Positions 15,464-25,200 of a stretch of DNA of 27,296 bases are shown piece by piece; position 1 is the first letter of the stretch; every line of letters begins with the position of its first letter. The translations under genes and the position numbers were made by a program. Under the pieces are notes generated by a model. It was not told where the DNA came from. It did not search any database and saw nothing but the letters and a program-made list of their open reading frames with translations. The stretch lies in the NCBI GenBank assembly GCA_035458585.1, contig DATHZN010000023.1:1-27296 (forward strand). Reading direction: 5' to 3'. Source of the stretch: Marinobacterium_E sp035458585 (GTDB lineage: Bacteria; Pseudomonadota; Gammaproteobacteria; Pseudomonadales; Balneatricaceae).

Positions 15464-17842
15464 TCAGAACTCGTCCCACTCATCACCGCTACCATTCGGC
15501 TCTACCAGTTTTGGGGCTTTGGTCGGAGCCGGGGCGGGCGCTTTCGGTTTTGCAGTGCCTGCGGGTGCTTTCACGGGTGCAGGTGCTGTTTGCGCTGCCA
15601 GAGCGCGGAGACGATCACTCTTTGCGACACCGCTAGATTGGTTGGTACCGACATCACCAGTGACTCTGAAACGATTCACTAGCTCTTGCAGCTGTGCTGC
15701 CTGCTCCTCCATGGAAGCGGATGCAGCCGCCACCTCGTCCACCAAGGCCGCGTTCTGCTGTGTACCCTCGTCCATCTGAGTCACGGCAGTATTGACCTGC
15801 TCGATACCTATTGCCTGCTCACGGCTGGCGCCGGCAATCTCGGAGATGATGCTGGAGACGTTGTTAATGGCATCCATGATCGCTTTGAGGGCATCACCCG
15901 ACTCATTGACCAGTTTGCTTCCATCATCAACCTTCGCAACACTGTCGTTGATCAGCTCTTTGATCTCTTTAGCAGCGCTCGCAGAGCGTTGTGCCAAACT
16001 GCGCACCTCAGAGGCAACCACTGCGAAGCCTCGACCCTGCTCGCCGGCTCGCGCAGCCTCTACAGCGGCGTTAAGTGCGAGGAGATTGGTTTGGAAGGCA
16101 ATCTCATCAATGACACTGATAATTTCAGCAATTTTGCTTGAACTGCTGCTGATATCATCCATGGATGCGACCACCCGGTTAGAGATGTCTCCACCGCGCT
16201 CAGCCAGTTCTCGCGCTTCTGCGGCCAGTTTACGGGCCTCTTCGGAGTTATCTGCATTCTGGCGCACAGTAGAGGTCATCTCTTCCATACTTGCAGCTGT
16301 CTCTTCCAGACTTGCGGCCTGCGCCTCAGTCCGCTGACTCAGGGTAGTGTTGCCGCTGGAGATTTCCGAGGAGGCAGTGGCGATACTTGAGCCCGCACCT
16401 CGAATCTCACCCACCATGTTGTTCAGGTTTGTGATCGAACGATCCAGAGAGTCATTCAGTTTGGCAAAGTCACCATGGAAGTCGCCGCTCATCTTCTCAG
16501 TTAGGTCGCCCTCGGCAAGCGAGTTCAAAACGCGCTGCACCTCACGCAGTGGCACCACGACCGCATCGAGCATCTGGTTGACACCCGTAGCGATGTTTTT
16601 CATGAAACCAGAGTAGATACTGGTATCCAGGCGTTGGTCCAGCTCGCCCATAGAGGCTTTCTTGATCAACTCCTCGACCTCGCGCTCGGCAATCAGTTGG
16701 TCTGTTACGTCCGCCCACTCAACAACGGTACCCAGTTTCGTTCCGCTATCGTCGAGTACCGGATTGGCAATCAGGTCAAAAGAGCGAACACCCACTTTAA
16801 TCTGACCTCTGTGCGTCGTTTTCAGACTCTCGAGCATACGACGCTGATGATCCGGATTTTTGTGGAATATGTCGAAGTTAGAACCAACGATTTTCTCGGC
16901 GTCGAAGTTAGGTAACTGTGCTCGGATGTCTTTTTGAGCTTTTCGCATCATCTCCAAAACGGCTTCGTTGCAGTAGATGATGTTTCCATCCGGGTCGGCC
17001 ATCATTACGTTGGAGCTGACGTTATCCAGAGCTTGCTTGATACGTTGCGCGCTGCGGTTCTGCTCCTTCGCATCATTGACCTCAAATCCAAGTTTGATAC
17101 CCAGTTTTTTGATTGACCTGAGGACCTCACCGATTTCGCCGGATCGTTCGATATCTATGTTCTCGAGGTAGTGACCTTCAGATATATCCTGCATGTGGCC
17201 TAAAGAGGTTTGCAGAGGCTGTATAACCTCGCGATTCATCAACCGGTACATGAAAGTTGCCAGCATGATGAACCCCACAACCGGCCCAATTTCGAGCGCC
17301 CAACCTGAATAACCAGAGGCGACCACAATTCCTGTGATTGCAATGGCCGTCAGTGCGGAGATCGAAATGGATTGAACCATCGCCTTCTTGAGTGATTTGG
17401 CTACCACGTTTGTAACGGGTGGCAATTTTGCCTCTTTTTTCTTCAGCGCAGCGTAAAGCTTAGCCGATGCATCAATCTCATCTTGGGTAGGGCGTGTACG
17501 AACCGACATATACTCAACAATGTCGCCGTTGCGGTACACCGGAGTAACATTCGCTTTTACCCAGTAGTAGTCGCCGTTTTTACACCGGTTTTTAACCAAT
17601 TTGTTCCATGGACGCCCCAGTTTGAGCGTATCCCATAGATCCTTAAAGGCTTCAACCGGCATGTCGGGATGGCGCACGACGTTGTGGTTCTTACCAACCA
17701 GTTCTGCCTCGCTAAAGCCGCTGACTTCAACAAAAGCTGGATTGGTGTATGTGATAATCCCTTTGAGATCTGTCTTAGTGACGAGCTCCTGACCATTGCG
17801 GAGCTTCACTTCGTGATCTGTAACTGGCTCATTTATTTTCAT
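15464..17842 (-). CDS. Aer-like methyl-accepting chemotaxis receptor with two PAS domains and CheR/CheB docking tail
   Basis: A 792-residue receptor. The N-terminal PAS domain (about 20-115) has N34, R57, H58, D60, W79 and N85 at the numbers I recall for E. coli Aer (motif VVRHPDMP), so FAD binding and redox or oxygen sensing are likely. Two membrane helices follow (159-177 and 182-200) with almost no periplasmic loop, then a HAMP (about 203-255), a second PAS (about 268-385, with MADPDGNIIYCNEA), a further HAMP-like stretch (LNSLAEGDLTEKMSG) and the signalling domain (about 480-725) with the tip EIAFQTNLLALNAAVEAARA. A Pro/Ala/Lys-rich tether (745-785) ends in GDEWDEF, matching the aromatic-x-x-aromatic docking pentapeptide (NWETF type). 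Unlike E. coli Aer it has this tail, so it should be adapted by CheR/CheB. GGAGG lies before the start. Confidence 0.93.
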   Translation of the reverse strand: MKINEPVTDHEVKLRNGQELVTKTDLKGIITYTNPAFVEVSGFSEAELVGKNHNVVRHPDMPVEAFKDLWDTLKLGRPWNKLVKNRCKNGDYYWVKANVTPVYRNGDIVEYMSVRTRPTQDEIDASAKLYAALKKKEAKLPPVTNVVAKSLKKAMVQSISISALTAIAITGIVVASGYSGWALEIGPVVGFIMLATFMYRLMNREVIQPLQTSLGHMQDISEGHYLENIDIERSGEIGEVLRSIKKLGIKLGFEVNDAKEQNRSAQRIKQALDNVSSNVMMADPDGNIIYCNEAVLEMMRKAQKDIRAQLPNFDAEKIVGSNFDIFHKNPDHQRRMLESLKTTHRGQIKVGVRSFDLIANPVLDDSGTKLGTVVEWADVTDQLIAEREVEELIKKASMGELDQRLDTSIYSGFMKNIATGVNQMLDAVVVPLREVQRVLNSLAEGDLTEKMSGDFHGDFAKLNDSLDRSITNLNNMVGEIRGAGSSIATASSEISSGNTTLSQRTEAQAASLEETAASMEEMTSTVRQNADNSEEARKLAAEARELAERGGDISNRVVASMDDISSSSSKIAEIISVIDEIAFQTNLLALNAAVEAARAGEQGRGFAVVASEVRSLAQRSASAAKEIKELINDSVAKVDDGSKLVNESGDALKAIMDAINNVSSIISEIAGASREQAIGIEQVNTAVTQMDEGTQQNAALVDEVAAASASMEEQAAQLQELVNRFRVTGDVGTNQSSGVAKSDRLRALAAQTAPAPVKAPAGTAKPKAPAPAPTKAPKLVEPNGSGDEWDEF

Positions 17843-17856
17843 TGGTACTTCCTCCG

Positions 17857-18396
17857 CTAGTGAGTTTCAGCAGTCTCTTCCCCATGGAAGTCCACTGCTA
17901 ACTCATCAGAATTCATCAGTTCATCAATATCGAGTAGTACAATCATGCGTTCGCTCTGGGCCACCAGACCCGTAATGAAACGCGCATTTATAGCGCTTCC
18001 CACCTTGGGGGCCGGCTGTATCGTTTCCAGATCGAGTGTGTAGGTTTCAGCGACCGCGTCGACGATTATCCCCATTACGCGCTCACTTTTGCCGCTATCC
18101 ACTTTTACAACGATGACGACTGTCGTGGGTCCATAGGCGACCTCTTTGAGGCCAAACTTACAGCGCAGGTCAACAACAGGGATGATCGCACCCCTCAGGT
18201 TGAGTACGCCGCGCAAATAAGAGGGCATATCAGGTACGCGGGTCACAGGTGTCCATCCGCGTAACTCCTGTACACGAAGTATATCTACGCCGTACTCCTC
18301 ATCATCCAATAAGAAGCTTAAGTATTGACGTTGACCTGAGTTGGCCAGGCCATGATTTGAGCTACTCGTCTCGACGGTTTGTGGTTCGGAGTTCAT
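17857..18396 (-). CDS. cheW: Chemotaxis coupling protein CheW
   Basis: CheW links receptors to CheA in the signalling array. The ATG at 18396 is chosen because GGAGG lies five bases upstream; it gives 179 residues opening MNSEPQTVETSSS and a gap of 13 bases after cheA. An in-frame start at 18441 would overlap cheA without a ribosome site. The CheW fold is recognised from QYLSFLLDDEEYGVDILRVQ, the receptor/kinase contact LRGVLNLRGAIIPVVDLR, and VDAVAETYTLD. The N-terminal 20 residues and the acidic C-terminus (HGEETAETH) are extra tails. Confidence 0.97.
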   Translation of the reverse strand: MNSEPQTVETSSSNHGLANSGQRQYLSFLLDDEEYGVDILRVQELRGWTPVTRVPDMPSYLRGVLNLRGAIIPVVDLRCKFGLKEVAYGPTTVVIVVKVDSGKSERVMGIIVDAVAETYTLDLETIQPAPKVGSAINARFITGLVAQSERMIVLLDIDELMNSDELAVDFHGEETAETH

Positions 18397-18409
18397 AACT
18401 GCCTCCAGG

Positions 18410-20770
18410 TTAGTGTGTCGACAGCGAAGAGAAGATCTCATCCGCTACCAGTTGTTGATTGTGACTGCGCTTGTCGATACCGGCGATATCCAGAATCAGC
18501 GCAACGCTGCCATCTCCAAGAATGGTGGCACCGGAGAGACCCTCGACCCGTTTGAAGTTGACCTCCAAACTCTTTATGACCACCTGTTGCTGTCCTAAAA
18601 GCTCTTCAACTTTCAGCGCTAACTTGCTGCCACCATGTTCAACGATGGCTAGCAGGTTTGACTGTACGCTGTGGTCCACAGGGAGATTGAAGAGTGTTTT
18701 CAGATCGATCAAAGCGATGTACTCGTCTCTGTAGTGGAGCAAGCGTCGCTCGCCGCCAATACTACTCATGGTCTTTTCTGAGGCTTGGATTGTTTCGACA
18801 ATCGATACCAGAGGAATGATGTAAGTATCCCCACCCAAACGCACTAGCTGACCATCCATAATTGCCAGTGTCAGGGGTAGGGCGACCGTTATCGTGGCAC
18901 CAACGCCGGCTTTGGATTTTACTGAGACGTTACCGCCAAGGGACTCTATGTTGCGACGAACAACATCCATGCCGACGCCTCGACCAGATAGATCGCTGAC
19001 CTGATCTGCGGTTGAGAAGCCCGGTTGGAAAATCAGATCATGAATATCCTCGTCAGCCAGGTTCTGCTCTTCTGTGATCAAACCACTGGCGAGGGCTTTC
19101 GACCGAATTTTCTCAGTGTTCAGACCTCGGCCGTCATCAATAATTTCGATGATGACATTACCGCCCTGATGGAAGGCCTTGAGCAGCAGAGTACCGGTCT
19201 CACTTTTGCCAGCAGCCCGGCGCTCGTCGGGCGCCTCTAGGCCATGGTCGAGAGAGTTGCGAACTAGGTGAACCATAGGGTCGCCCAGTTTTTCCATGAC
19301 GGTTTTGTCGATCTCTGTCTGCTCACCGCTGAGTTTGAGCTCAACCTTTTTACCCAGCTTAGAGCTGACATCGTGCACCAAGCGTGGGAAGCGGTTGAAC
19401 ACGAAGCTGATCGGCAGCATACGCACACGCATAACATCTTGCTGCAGATCGCGCGTGTTGCGCTCCAGCTGAGTCAGTCCCTCTTGGAGTCGCTCCGCCA
19501 GTGGGCCAACGCGCTCATCGTCTGCCAACTCGGCACCCACTTGTCCCAGCATTGCTTGGGTGATGACCAGCTCACCGACGCGGTTAATCAGTGCGTCTAT
19601 CTTGTTGGTCTCAACCCGTATGGAGCTTGTCTCTGTACTGGCAGCTTTGGTTTTTGCTACCGGTGCGGCCGATTTTGCGGGTCTAGCAACCGCTGCGGTC
19701 GCAGGTTTGGCTGCGGCTGTCTCCGGGCTCGGCTGTTGCGCTGACTCTGTCACTTTGGTATCTCCTGCAGGGGCATCACCGGTAACGGTGAAATTGAGTT
19801 CTGCGCTTGTCTCTACCCAGTCAAACAGCTCTCTCACTTCTGATTCAGGTGCTTGAGTTTCCAGTTCTAGCGTCCAACTTAGGAAGAGCTTTTCCGGGTC
19901 GAGCGCTTCAAGCTTCGGCAGCTTTGTGGCGTTCAAGATGCTGTTAAACTGGCCAAGTTGTTTAAGGGCATCAAAAATGAAGTAGGGGTCGTTACCGGTA
20001 TGTAAGAGTTCAGGATCGGGTTTGAATTCAACGCTGATCTGCTTACTCTCTGAACTCCTCGGTAACTCACTCACCGGCCTGATGCTGAGATCACAATCAT
20101 CCACCACCCACTCAAAAATCTCTTCAATCTCGTCCTGATTGTGAGATGAGCGCAGGTGCAGTGCCCAAGAGAGGTAGCAGCTTTCGGGCTCGAGTTCGTT
20201 AATGGGCGGAACTTTAGATGTCAGAAGCTTGGCCTCGATTACACCCAGATCACTAAGTGCGGAGAACATCGCCTCAGGGCGATGACCTTGCACCAGCATA
20301 TTAGCGTTTGGAATAAACTGAATTTCCCACAACTTTTCAGCACTATCTTTGGCGTCAGTCGTAGTGTTTTGAGTTTCGTTTCCAGCCTCCTGTCCCATGA
20401 CTGCAAGCAATCGCTGATGTACATCATCAATAACCGCTTGATCCGCGGGTTCGCCACCCTGTGAAGAGGCAAATAGAGCACGGATACAGTCGACTGATTC
20501 AAGCAGGAGGTTGACAAGTTCAGGGGTGATTTCCATACCGTCGCTGCGAAGGGCATCGAGAATAGTTTCGACAATATGGGTGAAGTTCGCGACCTCATCC
20601 AGGCCGAAAGTGCCTGCACCACCCTTGATGGAGTGAGCTGCTCTGAAGATTGAGTTGATGGTCTCTATATCGGTGGAATCTAACTCGAGAAGGCTAGACT
20701 CCATGATATCCAGACCTTCGTAGCTCTCCTCGAGGAACGCCGCCACGAATTGACTAAGGTCTACACTCAT
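18410..20770 (-). CDS. cheA: Chemotaxis histidine kinase CheA with a duplicated middle domain
   Basis: CheA autophosphorylates and passes phosphate to CheY and CheB. The 786 residues show the HPt domain P1 with H46 in AAHSIKGGAGTFG. Two tandem copies of a P2-position domain follow (about 148-233 and 245-330); both run x-F-x-P-x(3)-L...G...(F/M)xAL...LG...P.....P(E)...LSW.L.L......(E)(I/V)xE(I/L)F(E/D)WV. An Ala/Pro/Lys-rich linker (335-383) leads to the dimerisation domain P3 (384-450), the ATPase domain P4 with HLVRNSLDHG (501-510), DDGRG (545-549) and GRGVGMDV (596-603), and the CheW-like P5 (about 634-780). The ATG follows AGGTG and lies seven bases after the cheY stop. Confidence 0.97.
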   Translation of the reverse strand: MSVDLSQFVAAFLEESYEGLDIMESSLLELDSTDIETINSIFRAAHSIKGGAGTFGLDEVANFTHIVETILDALRSDGMEITPELVNLLLESVDCIRALFASSQGGEPADQAVIDDVHQRLLAVMGQEAGNETQNTTTDAKDSAEKLWEIQFIPNANMLVQGHRPEAMFSALSDLGVIEAKLLTSKVPPINELEPESCYLSWALHLRSSHNQDEIEEIFEWVVDDCDLSIRPVSELPRSSESKQISVEFKPDPELLHTGNDPYFIFDALKQLGQFNSILNATKLPKLEALDPEKLFLSWTLELETQAPESEVRELFDWVETSAELNFTVTGDAPAGDTKVTESAQQPSPETAAAKPATAAVARPAKSAAPVAKTKAASTETSSIRVETNKIDALINRVGELVITQAMLGQVGAELADDERVGPLAERLQEGLTQLERNTRDLQQDVMRVRMLPISFVFNRFPRLVHDVSSKLGKKVELKLSGEQTEIDKTVMEKLGDPMVHLVRNSLDHGLEAPDERRAAGKSETGTLLLKAFHQGGNVIIEIIDDGRGLNTEKIRSKALASGLITEEQNLADEDIHDLIFQPGFSTADQVSDLSGRGVGMDVVRRNIESLGGNVSVKSKAGVGATITVALPLTLAIMDGQLVRLGGDTYIIPLVSIVETIQASEKTMSSIGGERRLLHYRDEYIALIDLKTLFNLPVDHSVQSNLLAIVEHGGSKLALKVEELLGQQQVVIKSLEVNFKRVEGLSGATILGDGSVALILDIAGIDKRSHNQQLVADEIFSSLSTH

Positions 20771-20777
20771 AAGGCAC

Positions 20778-21140
20778 CTATTTAATGACCCGCTTAATCG
20801 TGCTGATTAGCTTCTCGGGATTAAAGGGCTTAACTAGCCATCCAGTGGCGCCAGCATCCTTTCCTTTCTGTTTCATCGCATCAGAGCTCTCTGTTGTTAA
20901 CATCAGAATGGGTGTGAACTTATAGGCTGGAAGCTTGCGAAGCTCGCCACAAAGCGTGATCCCATCCATGTTAGGCATGTTCACATCTGACAGAACCAGT
21001 GCGATCCCTCCCGCGTTGGCCTTGCCAAGCGCATCTTTTCCATCCTCCGCTTCGATGACATCGTAACCCTCCTCTTTCAATGTGAAGGCGACCATGTTGC
21101 GAACAGATGTTGAATCATCGACTACTAATATTGTTGCCAT
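20778..21140 (-). CDS. cheY: Chemotaxis response regulator CheY
   Basis: A single receiver domain of 120 residues, the size of CheY. Phosphorylated by CheA, it diffuses to the flagellar motor. The acidic pair is D8-D9, the phospho-acceptor is D52 in VLSDVNMPNMDG, T82 lies in LTTES and the conserved lysine is K104 in VKPF. The ATG at 21140 is chosen from GAGGAGAG five bases upstream; a start at 21182 would run into the STAS gene. It begins 10 bases after that gene's stop. No cheZ is found nearby. Confidence 0.97.
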   Translation of the reverse strand: MATILVVDDSTSVRNMVAFTLKEEGYDVIEAEDGKDALGKANAGGIALVLSDVNMPNMDGITLCGELRKLPAYKFTPILMLTTESSDAMKQKGKDAGATGWLVKPFNPEKLISTIKRVIK

Positions 21141-21150
21141 CGGGCTCTCC

Positions 21151-21432
21151 TCAGGTCGTGCTTGGCAGTGCCAGTGCTTCACTCATTCCTAGAATGTCAG
21201 CCGTTTGCAGCAGAACATCAGTGGGGGAGTGCCACTCGGTCGTAAGAGATTGTGAATGAAGCTGATTAACCAGAGATAAAATCAGCTGCATACCGGCGGT
21301 ATCAATCTCCTCAACGGCAGAGGCATCTATCCGCACCGGTGACTCGGCGCTCTTAACGAGCTCGCACAGTCCAGCGTGATCTGTCGCAACGCTTTGGATC
21401 GTAAGCGTGTTTGGTAGAGGGATGCTGCTCAT
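21151..21432 (-). CDS. STAS-domain protein, first gene of the chemotaxis operon
   Basis: A small cytosolic STAS (anti-sigma-factor-antagonist-like) protein of 93 residues from the ATG at 21432, which has GGGGT five bases upstream; a TTG at 21447 is the other option. The fold is recognised from VRIDASAVEEIDTAGMQLIL, where T45 sits at the usual phosphorylated Ser/Thr of the D-(S/T)-(S/A)-G loop, and from the closing helix LLQTADILGM. STAS proteins in this position precede cheY in several gammaproteobacterial chemotaxis operons. Here no anti-sigma kinase is seen, so the partner could be CheA or a remote kinase. Function is inferred from fold only. Confidence 0.88.
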   Translation of the reverse strand: MSSIPLPNTLTIQSVATDHAGLCELVKSAESPVRIDASAVEEIDTAGMQLILSLVNQLHSQSLTTEWHSPTDVLLQTADILGMSEALALPSTT

Positions 21433-21756
21433 ATAAACCCCAGACAAGTTCCTTTGTGTTTGTAGCTATAGGTTTATGCACATATCGTAGTTTGCGCAAA
21501 TTGCTTGTCTTTGGAGCGAGATTAGCTGGACGGGGTCACAAGTGGCTTTTGTCATGAAAGTCGAAAGTTTAAGGCCGTTAATGTCTCAAATACCGCCAAA
21601 TGAAATTGTAAAAGTCGCATATGTACTTAAAGTAACCTTCGACAAATAAAGTTATTTACTATTGACGCAAAATTATTCATAGATAAATTTAATCGTTTGC
21701 TGGTTGTGTAATACCAACCCCTGCCTAGGCTGTTAGTAAAAAGCGGGAGAATAACA
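21433..21756. other. Divergent control region between the chemotaxis operon and the BLUF/kinase pair
   Basis: 324 bases without a gene. A perfect ten-base palindrome TTTGCGCAAA lies at 21491-21500, about 60 bases upstream of the first chemotaxis gene, and may be an operator. I saw no FliA-type promoter (TAAA-N15-GCCGATAA). For the plus strand a TTGACG (21662-21667), 16 bases and TAAATT (21684-21689) are a plausible sigma-70 promoter. The centre and right part are AT-rich. Confidence 0.5.
21662..21689 (+). promoter_or_regulatory. Probable sigma-70 promoter of the BLUF gene
   Basis: TTGACG (21662-21667) and TAAATT (21684-21689) with a 16-base spacer, about 67 bases upstream of the BLUF start. 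The -10 is a four-of-six match. Confidence 0.5.
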
Positions 21757-22170
21757 ATGCGACTGATACGAGCTATATATGCCAGCACCAAAAACGATGA
21801 TCTAACACGAGATGACATAGAGGGTATTTTGCTGGAGAGTCGCTCCAACAATGCCCGATCTGAGATCACCGGCCTGCTCTGTTTTAGCCACAAACACTTT
21901 CTGCAGTGTCTCGAGGGTGATCGGGCTCAAATAAATGAGCTGTACAATCGCATTACGCGCGACTCACGGCACACTGATCCGTTTATAATCGATTACTCGG
22001 AGATTGATGAGCGATCTTTCTCCAGTTGGTCGATGGGTTTTGTGCCTGATACTGCAATCTCTCGCGAGCTGATCCTCAAATACAGCGCTAGCGGCAAGTT
22101 CGATCCGACACAGATGAGCGCAGCCTCGTCCTTAGGGTTCCTTCGAGCACTGACCACTACCATCGAGTAG
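21757..22170 (+). CDS. BLUF-domain blue-light photoreceptor
   Basis: A 137-residue stand-alone FAD-binding blue-light sensor. The residues of the BLUF photocycle are all present: Y8 in IYAS, N32 in SRSNNARSEITG, Q50 in FLQCLEG, and W91 and M93 in FSSWSMGF (equivalents of AppA Y21, N45, Q63, W104 and M106). The domain occupies about 1-95; the last 40 residues form a short C-terminal extension that may carry the signal to a partner. It has GGGAG seven bases before the ATG. A large hybrid kinase begins 65 bases downstream on the same strand, so the two probably form one transcript, and the kinase is the likely partner. It is divergent from the chemotaxis operon. Confidence 0.96.
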   Translation: MRLIRAIYASTKNDDLTRDDIEGILLESRSNNARSEITGLLCFSHKHFLQCLEGDRAQINELYNRITRDSRHTDPFIIDYSEIDERSFSSWSMGFVPDTAISRELILKYSASGKFDPTQMSAASSLGFLRALTTTIE

Positions 22171-22235
22171 GTGATATGTATCCGTCGAAATAGTTGGGTT
22201 ACCATGAAGCGACCCAACCACTGCGAAGACACCCC

Positions 22236-25200
22236 ATGCCGCATATTCTTCGTTCGACCAGTGTGTCGCTCCTTGTCCCTACGGATTGGGACGATATGCA
22301 GGGTAAGAGCCAATACAGCACAAAACTGATCGGTAGCATCGAAAAGGTGCTTGCCACTCAAGGGTACAGCCTGAAACTGGTCAGGTTGCGTGATAATGAG
22401 ACCCGAAGCGATTTTGAGTCCTTCGAAGCCCATCTCGCCGAGGAGGAGCCGGCTGGTTTTATAGTTGCACGAGTATTGCAGCAGGAGCCGGTTCTCGACC
22501 TCTTGCGACGTCGCGCTATCCCCTTTGTAATCTTCGGACATAACTCCAGCTCAAAGAGGGATGCCTGGGTTGATATCGACAATCTCGCCGCCCTTTGGCT
22601 AACGACGCGCAAATGTATAGATCGTGGCCACAGGCGTATTGCGCTACTCAACGGCCCTGCAGAGTATTCTTACGCAGTTCAACGAGCCAACGGCTACCGT
22701 CGTGCGCTTCACACCGCAGGCCTTAGCTTGGATCCGGACCTGATTCTAAACGGCCAGCCGACATTCGCGATGGGCAGTGTGATGGCGGGATATCTGTTGC
22801 AACGAGATGAACCGCCCACTGCAATGGTTTGTGCTACCGACGAGATGGCGATGGGGGCCTTATATGCTTGCGCCGATCTCGGACTTAGACCTGGAAGAGA
22901 TATCTCTATCGTCGGTTATGGGGCCAGTGAGGCCGGAGCAGAGAGCCAGCCTCAGATCGCCAGTGTAGCTTTTGATCTGCAGCTAGCCGGTCGCCTCCTA
23001 GCGGAGCATCTGCTGCTGCAGCTTTCGCCTCGAGGCAACGGAAAACGACCGGTACAGCAACTCTTGCCGATCACCTGGGTGGAGGGTGGATCACTTTCAG
23101 AACCGGTGCAGGATGAGCCCCTGTTCAGCACCTCAGCTTCTTCTATGACGAGAGGCGGTTTGACCTACGCCAATGCCGCACTTCACAGAGCACAGCAGGT
23201 GGTGCATACGGGTAGTTGGCGATTCCAGCCGCTAGCCGACCGGTTTGATGGTTCACCGGAGTTCTGCTCCGTGATAGGAGTTCCGCGGGATACGAGTCTC
23301 TCAATGCAGGAGTTACTTGGCCAGCTGGTTGCAGCAGATGTCGAGGTGTTTGAGGGTGCATGGGAGCGAGCGCAGCAGGGCCGACCCTTCGACATTGAGG
23401 TGCGCCTACAGTCTGATGGTCTGGAGCGGGTGCTGCAGTGGCGAGGTGAGTTCGTCATAAATTGCGGGGAGTTGGCTTACGCTGAGGGGGCTGTGCAGGA
23501 TGTATCGGAGGCCGCAGCCATTCGCCAAGAGTTGGTGCATGCCCGCAACGAGGCCCTCGAAGCCAGCCGGGCGAAGGATCTCTTTCTTGCCAATATGAGT
23601 CACGAGATTCGCACGCCCATTCATGCCATTCTCGGTCTTACTGATCTGCTTAAACGCCAAAAGACGACTCCCGAGACGGCGAATACTATCGATAAGATCG
23701 GTCGGTCAGGTAAAAATCTTCTAAATATAATCAACGATATACTATTAATTTCTAAAGTTGAATCTAATGCTTTGGAGATTGAAGAGTATAACTTTGACCT
23801 GCAGACCATCGTCGATGATCTCGGTGCCACAGTTGAGGGGCTTCTGAGCCGCAAGCGATCAGTTAATCTAATTCTGCCTAAGATCGATTCCCAATGGCGA
23901 TATTTACGAGGCGATCCTACTAGGCTCAGTCAAGTGCTGCTAAACCTCTTGGCCAACGCGGTAAAGTTCACCAATTCAGGTGAGATTGAACTGGCTATCG
24001 AGTTATTACCTGCACAGCGAATCGCCGACGAGGTTCGGCTTGCCTTTCGAGTACGAGACACCGGTATCGGTATTGCTACCGATCGGCTAAGTGATCTATT
24101 TAACCCCTTCACACAGGCTGATAACTCGATCAGTCGGACATACGGGGGCACCGGTCTGGGGCTTGCTATCGTCGAAAGTCTTTTAAAGTTGATGGGCGGA
24201 GAGATTCAGGTGGAGTCAAAACTGGGTCTTGGCAGCACATTTAGTTTTGAATTAACTCTGGGCATCAGTCAGATTCAGGAGCCGCACCACAGAGAGCAGG
24301 ATAGATTGCGGGTCATGATCGTCGATTATTCGGCTACATCCCGCATGCATGCCGCGCAGGTGGTACTTGAACTCGGTTGGTCAGCCACAGCGATTGAATC
24401 CGGTGTTGAGGCCTTGACTGAACTGGAGCTATCGCCGGAAGCCTATGATCTGTTGCTCTTAGATTATGCTATGCCGGGTATGAATGGGCTTGAGGTTGCT
24501 CGCCAAGTACGATCATCTCCTGAATATAAAGATATACGAATTCTTATCGTTAGCACGGAGCCGCAAGAGAGGTTAGACCCCTCTCTAAGCCACTATGTTG
24601 ATGGTTATATTCATAAACCCCTAGAAGCTGCAGTGCTGCTGGAGGCTATTGCTGACGACGAAGTTATCGGATTGGTTCAACCTGAAATCTTAGATGTGGC
24701 GGAACAACAACTCGCAGGTACCAGTATCTACTGTGTCGACGACTCTGACATTAATCTCGAGCTATTGGTTGATATGCTCCAGAATCAGGGTGCGAAGGTC
24801 GCGACTGCGTTGAGTGGCGCGCAGGCGCTTGATGATCTTGATGGTACACAGAGTTTCGATCTGCTGCTGTGTGATATCCAGATGCCAGATATGGATGGCT
24901 TTGAGTTGACGCGTCAAATTCATCAGATTCCAGCCTACGCTAAGCTACCGGTCATCGGTGTATCTGCCGGTGTCGCTGCAACCCGAATGCCTGAAGCGCT
25001 GGCTGCTGGCATGGTTGGATACCTTGAGAAGCCTTTTAATCTGGTGCAACTGATCGCTGCTATCATGCCAGTGCTTCGGGGGGAAACGAAGGAGCCCATT
25101 CAAGAACTCACGCCGCGAAGCAATACGCTGGTGTTCAATCCTGAGCAGGCTCTGCGAAACTGGTCGCGTTTGGATAGCTTCGTGAAACAGTTGCAACTTT

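Noticed and set aside
15469..15700. Plus-strand open frames rich in Gly/Ala/Arg across the receptor genes
   Set aside because: These are antisense shadows of the low-complexity Pro/Ala/Lys tail and signalling helices of the receptors.
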